Below are positions 59,919 through 64,000 of a stretch of 64,000 nucleotides of DNA, in pieces. Below the pieces are notes generated by a model. It was not told the DNA's origin. It ran no database searches and saw nothing but the letters and a program-made list of their open reading frames with translations. Positions within the stretch are counted from its first letter, which is position 1. Each line of letters opens with the position of its first letter. A program made the position numbers and the translations under genes. The stretch comes from Flavonifractor sp. An82 (lineage in GTDB: Bacteria; Bacillota; Clostridia; Oscillospirales; Oscillospiraceae): the NCBI RefSeq assembly GCF_002159265.1, contig NZ_NFHG01000006.1:1-64000 (forward strand). The letters run 5' to 3'.

Positions 59919-60563
59919 ATGCTGGCAAAGCGGTTTAAACACATTTTACATGATCTGGGCATGGCTGGGCTGGAGCACCCTCTGTTCTACCATGCGCCGG
60001 TGGGCATCCGGTTTGAAATCGGCGGGGAGGAACCAATTTATCTGGACAGGAGTGCGGCGAAGCTGAAAACCAACCCCGCCTATGTTCAGGGGGCGCTGAA
60101 CCGGGCCGCCGCAATCTATCAGGCACTTCCGGCAGTGCCGGACCTTCTGCGGATCGACGGGTATCCCGATGAAGAACCTGCCGAGTCCCTGCTGACAGTT
60201 ATCCGGCAGCGAATGGGACTCCCGGTTCCCGATGAGCAACTTCCGGCCATAGAGCAGGATGAAGATGGGGATACCCATGCACAAGTGCAGTTTTACTGGG
60301 ATCTCAGCGGGATTACCTTTCAGCCGGAGCAACTTCTACAGGAAATCATTCTGGGGGATATCGGAGGCTGGAGCGGCTTTGTGTCCAGCGTCTATCTGAC
60401 AGGGCCGGGACCGTTCCTCTACCACCTGTACGATGACCGGGGGCTGGATGTGCTGGGCAGTTCCAGAGAACTGCTTTTGCCGCTTTACCATCAGTTTCAT
60501 GGCTGGATCTTGGAGTACGATCTGGAGAAAATCGACAGGCTGTTCGCTCCAGCAAAAGGATGA
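59919..60563 (+). CDS. DUF3885 domain protein
   Basis: A 214-residue protein. The C-terminal LYHLYDDRGLDVLGSSRELL followed by PLYHQFHGWILEYDLEKID is the DUF3885 signature, and the N-terminal FKHILHDLGMAGLEHPLFYH fits the same family. DUF3885 proteins are common single genes in Gram-positive toxin-immunity loci. Start ATG 59919 after GACGGAGGG. Role inferred. Confidence 0.75.
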   Translation: MLAKRFKHILHDLGMAGLEHPLFYHAPVGIRFEIGGEEPIYLDRSAAKLKTNPAYVQGALNRAAAIYQALPAVPDLLRIDGYPDEEPAESLLTVIRQRMGLPVPDEQLPAIEQDEDGDTHAQVQFYWDLSGITFQPEQLLQEIILGDIGGWSGFVSSVYLTGPGPFLYHLYDDRGLDVLGSSRELLLPLYHQFHGWILEYDLEKIDRLFAPAKG

Positions 60564-60590
60564 CCGCATAACAGAGAAGGAGGCATCACT

Positions 60591-61070
60591 ATGCTGCTGG
60601 TGGCCGCCTGCCATACATACGATGAGCCGGTGCCCCCCACTGTGGAGAAGGACTGGAACTTCGGAGAGCATCCTCTGGTAGCCCGCCTTGGATCGGATGA
60701 GGAGCGGGTGTGGTCCCTGTTCCGTGGGGCAACCTGGTGGCTGCCTCTGGCGGATGCCTTCTTCTTTCAGGCGCCTCTGCCCACCGATGATCAGGCGATG
60801 ATCGCCACCCTGGGCGGACTGCGGAAGGAGCTGGAGAAGCTGAACCAGCTGGCGTGGCAGGCCGATGAGGATACCATCCTTGATTGGGCAGACACGGAGG
60901 GATACCCGGTAGACGGAATTATAGATGCAGATGGACAGTATAGCAAGGCGGACATCCCGGAACACACCCAGTATGACACCCAATCCCTTGCCAAGTTTGC
61001 CTTCTCCATGTTCTGGCGTGCCATGCGGTTTGCCGAGGAACAGCAGGTACCCATTTTGCTGGATTACTGA
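60591..61070 (+). CDS. Hypothetical protein of the immunity run
   Basis: A 159-residue cytoplasmic protein with no family recognised. A central helix (GGLRKELEKLNQLAWQADED) and a C-terminal FAFSMFWRAMRFAEEQ helix are the main features. The first seven residues are hydrophobic but too short for a signal peptide. Start ATG 60591 after GAAGGAGG. Position suggests an immunity protein. Confidence 0.6.
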   Translation: MLLVAACHTYDEPVPPTVEKDWNFGEHPLVARLGSDEERVWSLFRGATWWLPLADAFFFQAPLPTDDQAMIATLGGLRKELEKLNQLAWQADEDTILDWADTEGYPVDGIIDADGQYSKADIPEHTQYDTQSLAKFAFSMFWRAMRFAEEQQVPILLDY

Positions 61071-61081
61071 GGAGGGATTTT

Positions 61082-61795
61082 ATGGGATATGATGTAAGTT
61101 TTCACCCGATTTCACCGGAAGAAATGCGGGAATGGTATTTCACCCCGCTTACCTGGATACAGCAGGGGCAGGAGGAAAAGGTGCTGGCCCTTGCCGCGCA
61201 GCACGGAATGGAGGATTTCTACGCGGAAAAATATCTGGACACCCTGCGAGTCGGGGCGGAGACAGAGCCTGATGAGTTATTTGATAAGAGCCATGGCTTT
61301 TACATTGCGGTGATCCAAGGCTTCTTCCGGGACTACTATTACACTAGAGGGAGCAGTTTTTCCCTTCTGATGGAGGAGAAGCCGGAATATGTCCGGTACT
61401 TCACCCCATGGGCGCAGGTGGTGCCAACAGCCTTTCCCAATCCGGCAGAAAATCAGATCATCGAAAACTACTGCTCCGGTGTGTACCTGTCTCGGGATCA
61501 GGTCACACAGCTCCTCCGGGATCTAGAGCAGGAACCAAAGGTGCTGGAAGATCTGGAGGGAGTTTGGAGCGATGGGCAGCTTGCGGTGCTGAAAAAGGCA
61601 CTTGTCGCTGCGGCAGAATTGGGTGTCGGTCTGCTGGAAGCCACTGAGGTGGTGGAACCTAACCCTATCCGCCCCAATGAGAGTACGAGCTACTCAAACC
61701 TGTACCACTGCGACCGGGATGGGGTGTATCTCTACATGGATGCCGCCAGCAGGCAGATCGAGGATGCCATCAGGAGAAGTGAGGGACAAGTATGA
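61082..61795 (+). CDS. Hypothetical protein of the immunity run
   Basis: A 237-residue cytoplasmic protein starting MGYDVSFHPISPEEMREWYF, a beginning shared by several unnamed immunity-cluster proteins of gut bacteria, but I cannot name the family. Mid-part has YYYTRGSSFSLLMEEKPEY and LPxxxxx aromatic residues. Start ATG 61082 after GAGGAGGG; ends in ATGA overlapping the next gene. Confidence 0.6.
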   Translation: MGYDVSFHPISPEEMREWYFTPLTWIQQGQEEKVLALAAQHGMEDFYAEKYLDTLRVGAETEPDELFDKSHGFYIAVIQGFFRDYYYTRGSSFSLLMEEKPEYVRYFTPWAQVVPTAFPNPAENQIIENYCSGVYLSRDQVTQLLRDLEQEPKVLEDLEGVWSDGQLAVLKKALVAAAELGVGLLEATEVVEPNPIRPNESTSYSNLYHCDRDGVYLYMDAASRQIEDAIRRSEGQV

Positions 61796-62670
61796 GCAAT
61801 AAAGTGTTCCAGCAAAACCTGAATGACAAAAAAGGCCACCAGCCTGGTGGCCCCTATCTCATTCAGATGCTGTTCAAAGAGCCGGTGGATATGCCGGACA
61901 AGGACGAAATGACCGCTGTAATGGAAAAGCACATTGGCGCTGTAGAGTGTTTCTGCCGTGATAAAAAGATGGCTGGCTTTGCCGCCCTGGATCATATCGC
62001 GGAATTTCAGGATGGCAAATGCCCGGTGCAGCTGATGGTGATGAAATGCGACAAGTTCAATGGCAAAGGCTTTGACGCCTTCCTGATGAGTCAGATGTGG
62101 GACTGCCAGGAGGACCGGGAGCGGATTTTCCGGGAGTGCCGGTATCAGGTGGTGGCCACCGATATGCTGGCTGCGGCGCTTCCGGCACTGGAGCGGGCCA
62201 ACCTGGATGCCGACTTTGTGGAGGCCCTTGCGGAGCTGTACCCCACCTGTGAGGCGTTCTATTTCCAGAACTGCGGCAAGCTCCTACTAGCGGAGGATGT
62301 GCGTTCCCATCAGATCGAAGGCTCAGATCGGTTCATCCGTTTTGGCGTCAATGTCCGTTTCTTCAACATTGAGGGTACCGAGGATATGCTCATCGATACG
62401 GTGGGCATGAGTACTTTGTTCCTGCCGGATCTCCAGTACCATTTCTACGATATGAACCCCAACTGGGTGGTAAACCACGCCTACAATGTGGCGTCCTATA
62501 TTCTGGAGCATGACAACCCTATTAAGGATGGGGAAACGGTAGACGGCGTAGCGGATGGCCAAATGAGTCGGGAAATCCAGTGGAAGTGCCAGTATGAGGA
62601 TGCCCTGATCCAGCCACCCAGAGGAGTGTTGGACATCCATATGGGAGAATTTGCTGCTGGGCAGCGGTAA
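61792..62670 (+). CDS. DUF4261 domain protein, last gene of the immunity run
   Basis: A 292-residue protein matching DUF4261: RFGVNVRFFNIEGTEDMLID, then TVGMSTLFLPDLQYHFYDMN and VVNHAYNVASYI in the C-terminal half, with an N-terminal about 160-residue part also of the family type. DUF4261 proteins are frequent in immunity loci; function unproven. It overlaps the previous gene by 4 bases. The right direct repeat starts 27 bases after its stop. Confidence 0.75.
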   Translation: MSNKVFQQNLNDKKGHQPGGPYLIQMLFKEPVDMPDKDEMTAVMEKHIGAVECFCRDKKMAGFAALDHIAEFQDGKCPVQLMVMKCDKFNGKGFDAFLMSQMWDCQEDRERIFRECRYQVVATDMLAAALPALERANLDADFVEALAELYPTCEAFYFQNCGKLLLAEDVRSHQIEGSDRFIRFGVNVRFFNIEGTEDMLIDTVGMSTLFLPDLQYHFYDMNPNWVVNHAYNVASYILEHDNPIKDGETVDGVADGQMSREIQWKCQYEDALIQPPRGVLDIHMGEFAAGQR

Positions 62671-62697
62671 AATATAGTGCGTTTGGAGCAGATAGGG

Positions 62698-62792
62698 ATG
62701 CTTTTCTTATATACAAAAGAGTAGGGGCATATTGCTTTTTGACTTGCGCCATCATGCTGCGTATTTTTGGCTCATGCAGTTGTGACCTGTTG
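62698..62792 (+). repeat. Right copy of the island-flanking direct repeat
   Basis: About 95 bases matching 51742-51835 with a single indel. Same orientation. It lies just after the last immunity gene. From 62793 to 63015 there is no recognisable gene; one open stretch (62797-62949) encodes about 50 codons of no known family, possibly the tail of a lost gene. Confidence 0.75.
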
Positions 62793-63015
62793 TTAAAAAC
62801 AGCAGACAGACTTCTCGTTGCTCACAACATTGAGCCAAACCAATCAAGCTGTTGTATGTGGCACTGTCTCCCACCTTAATGATGCTTTTTGTGAAAAAGA
62901 TCTGCTTTTATACATCAAAATGGTTACTCTCGGAGGATCTAAAATATGAGTTTGTGATACCGCATATAATACTTATGACTTTACTGTACGGATAGGCAAC
63001 ATCTCATCACAGGCC

Positions 63016-63915
63016 TCACACTGAGAGCGTGTCCCAAATTGTCTGACAGACCTCTTCTCGCTTTACAAAAGTAAAGCTGATATGTGGATACATGGCCTGA
63101 TGCCGCAATACCTGTTGGTATAAGTGGGTTCCAACAAAAGTCTGATTTTTAAATGTGAACTGCCAATGGGATAAATCCGAAATCTGTACCACATGATCGT
63201 CTGGGGCAGTACCAATCACATACACCAGTTGTTTACCAGCTATTTGTGTAAGGAGTGCGGCATTTTCATAGGATTGTCTGTTTTGAGATCCTGCAAAATC
63301 CTTGTAGAGCTCCAGGATGTTATCTTTGCGGTCTACAATAACATTACTGCCTGACAAAGTATAATCTCCAGCAGGTAAGTACTGCGGCAGAATAATAACA
63401 CCATGCTCGGCACACCAATCGACCATGGGAGATTTACCTTCGCGGCTGTCGCTACTAAGTACGGGCAGCCCGGACAAGTTTGCTAACAGCAATGCGTGCC
63501 GCCAGTTAGGATCGCCCTGCCGCCAGCCACCTTCAGTCCCAACACGGATATCATCTGGAGTAACCTGATAAGCAGATGCTGGCAATGATCTCCTTACATC
63601 TATATATCTGGTGCCCATCCGACGATGGAGCTCCAGACATATATGATGTCCCACTGATTCCACCAACGATTGTATCCTGGCATGTCTGCCGCGATTGAGC
63701 GCATCCAGTGCACACCGGATGGCAGTGGTACCTCTGTGCTTATCCAGTCTCCAGACCAGAGGCCACTTGCCGGTCTGCTGATACATATAGGTAGCCCATC
63801 CCACACATGGGCCAACCGATATGTCATAGCGGATATAATAGGCCACATCATCCTGCTCGGCAGAAAGAAGTTTTACTCGATAGATACCATCCATTGGAGT
63901 CTTAGGTGGGTACAT
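63016..63915 (-). CDS. ERCC4-type nuclease-domain protein
   Basis: A 299-residue protein. The first about 185 residues are a domain of unknown kind. The C-terminal about 110 have LPAGDYTLSGSNVIVDRKDN, then a YKDFAGSQNRQSYENAALLT helix and GKQLVYVIGTAP, which fit an ERCC4 nuclease core, with VDRK in place of the usual ERK motif. Start at 63915 after TGGAGGC. Lies outside the right direct repeat, on the opposite strand from the immunity run, and is AT-richer than the chromosome. The gene may belong to another mobile element extending past the window. Confidence 0.65.
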   Translation of the reverse strand: MYPPKTPMDGIYRVKLLSAEQDDVAYYIRYDISVGPCVGWATYMYQQTGKWPLVWRLDKHRGTTAIRCALDALNRGRHARIQSLVESVGHHICLELHRRMGTRYIDVRRSLPASAYQVTPDDIRVGTEGGWRQGDPNWRHALLLANLSGLPVLSSDSREGKSPMVDWCAEHGVIILPQYLPAGDYTLSGSNVIVDRKDNILELYKDFAGSQNRQSYENAALLTQIAGKQLVYVIGTAPDDHVVQISDLSHWQFTFKNQTFVGTHLYQQVLRHQAMYPHISFTFVKREEVCQTIWDTLSV

Positions 63916-64000
63916 GGACTTGCCTCCAAACCAAAAGATTTGACTTACTGGTCGATTATAAGCAAAACAACTCAAACCTATTGGCAGAAAGTTTCTCCAC

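Noticed and set aside
62797-62949. A 50-codon open stretch after the right direct repeat
   Set aside because: No start with a ribosome binding site and no recognisable family; it may be a gene remnant, so it is only mentioned under the repeat.

Overview
The window comes from a high-GC Clostridia genome, most like the Oscillospiraceae (Flavonifractor/Lawsonibacter-type gut anaerobes). The reasons are strong AGGAGG ribosome binding sites with ATG/GTG/TTG starts, Gram-positive families (HPr kinase, BlaR1/BlaI, DUF975, DUF4179 anti-sigma, FMN-riboswitch rib operon, Cthe_2159 lipoprotein) and a strong G/C third-base bias. The genus is inference. No rRNA, tRNA or CRISPR array was seen.

From 1 to 50 kb the DNA is ordinary chromosome. 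It holds four OmpR-type two-component pairs (115-2269, 14511-16804, 21000-22924, 25400-28071), two ECF sigma/DUF4179 pairs (8228-9716, 46374-48039) and a sulfhydrylase / ProX editing / zinc dehydrogenase operon (3289-6183). It also holds an SLH plus phosphate-binding-like surface lipoprotein-type protein (6318), rpe-cupin-recR (9868-11609), a rod-shaped 6S-like RNA candidate (about 11626-11800), ilvA divergent from telA, and a VTC/DUF4956/Cthe_2159 operon (17759-20804). Further on are a TSUP exporter, RidA, a chloramphenicol acetyltransferase homologue, the riboflavin operon ribD-ribE-ribBA-ribH under an FMN riboswitch with terminator (28878-32542), an alanine symporter, topB, and hxlR/lysE. 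The ordinary chromosome ends with pepT, a lipase-like hydrolase, HIT, rpmB, blaR1/blaI, hprK, an MBOAT/SGNH pair and rpsB-tsf.

At about 50.06 kb, directly after the tsf terminator, the base composition and gene content change. Five 18-20 bp repeats (50213-50356) precede a TnsA-like gene and a truncated TnsB-like gene, which looks like the end of a decayed Tn7-like transposon. A frameshifted nuclease/transposase tail follows. Then comes a run of 15 same-strand, tightly spaced genes (51783-62670) made almost entirely of immunity-type families: HEAT, FGE-like, KptA, DUF4253, CbrC, Imm32-like, WGR plus propeller, SMI1/KNR4, SF0329, DUF3885, DUF4261, and several unknowns. No toxin gene is in the window. 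The run is bracketed by imperfect direct repeats of about 95 bp (51742-51835 and 62698-62792), and an ERCC4-nuclease-like gene lies beyond it on the other strand.

My main finding is that this last block is an orphan poly-immunity (acquired interbacterial defence-like) island in a Clostridial chromosome, carried or scarred by a Tn7-like element next to tsf. The repeats, strand uniformity and spacing are visible in the sequence. The immunity role is inferred from family membership.
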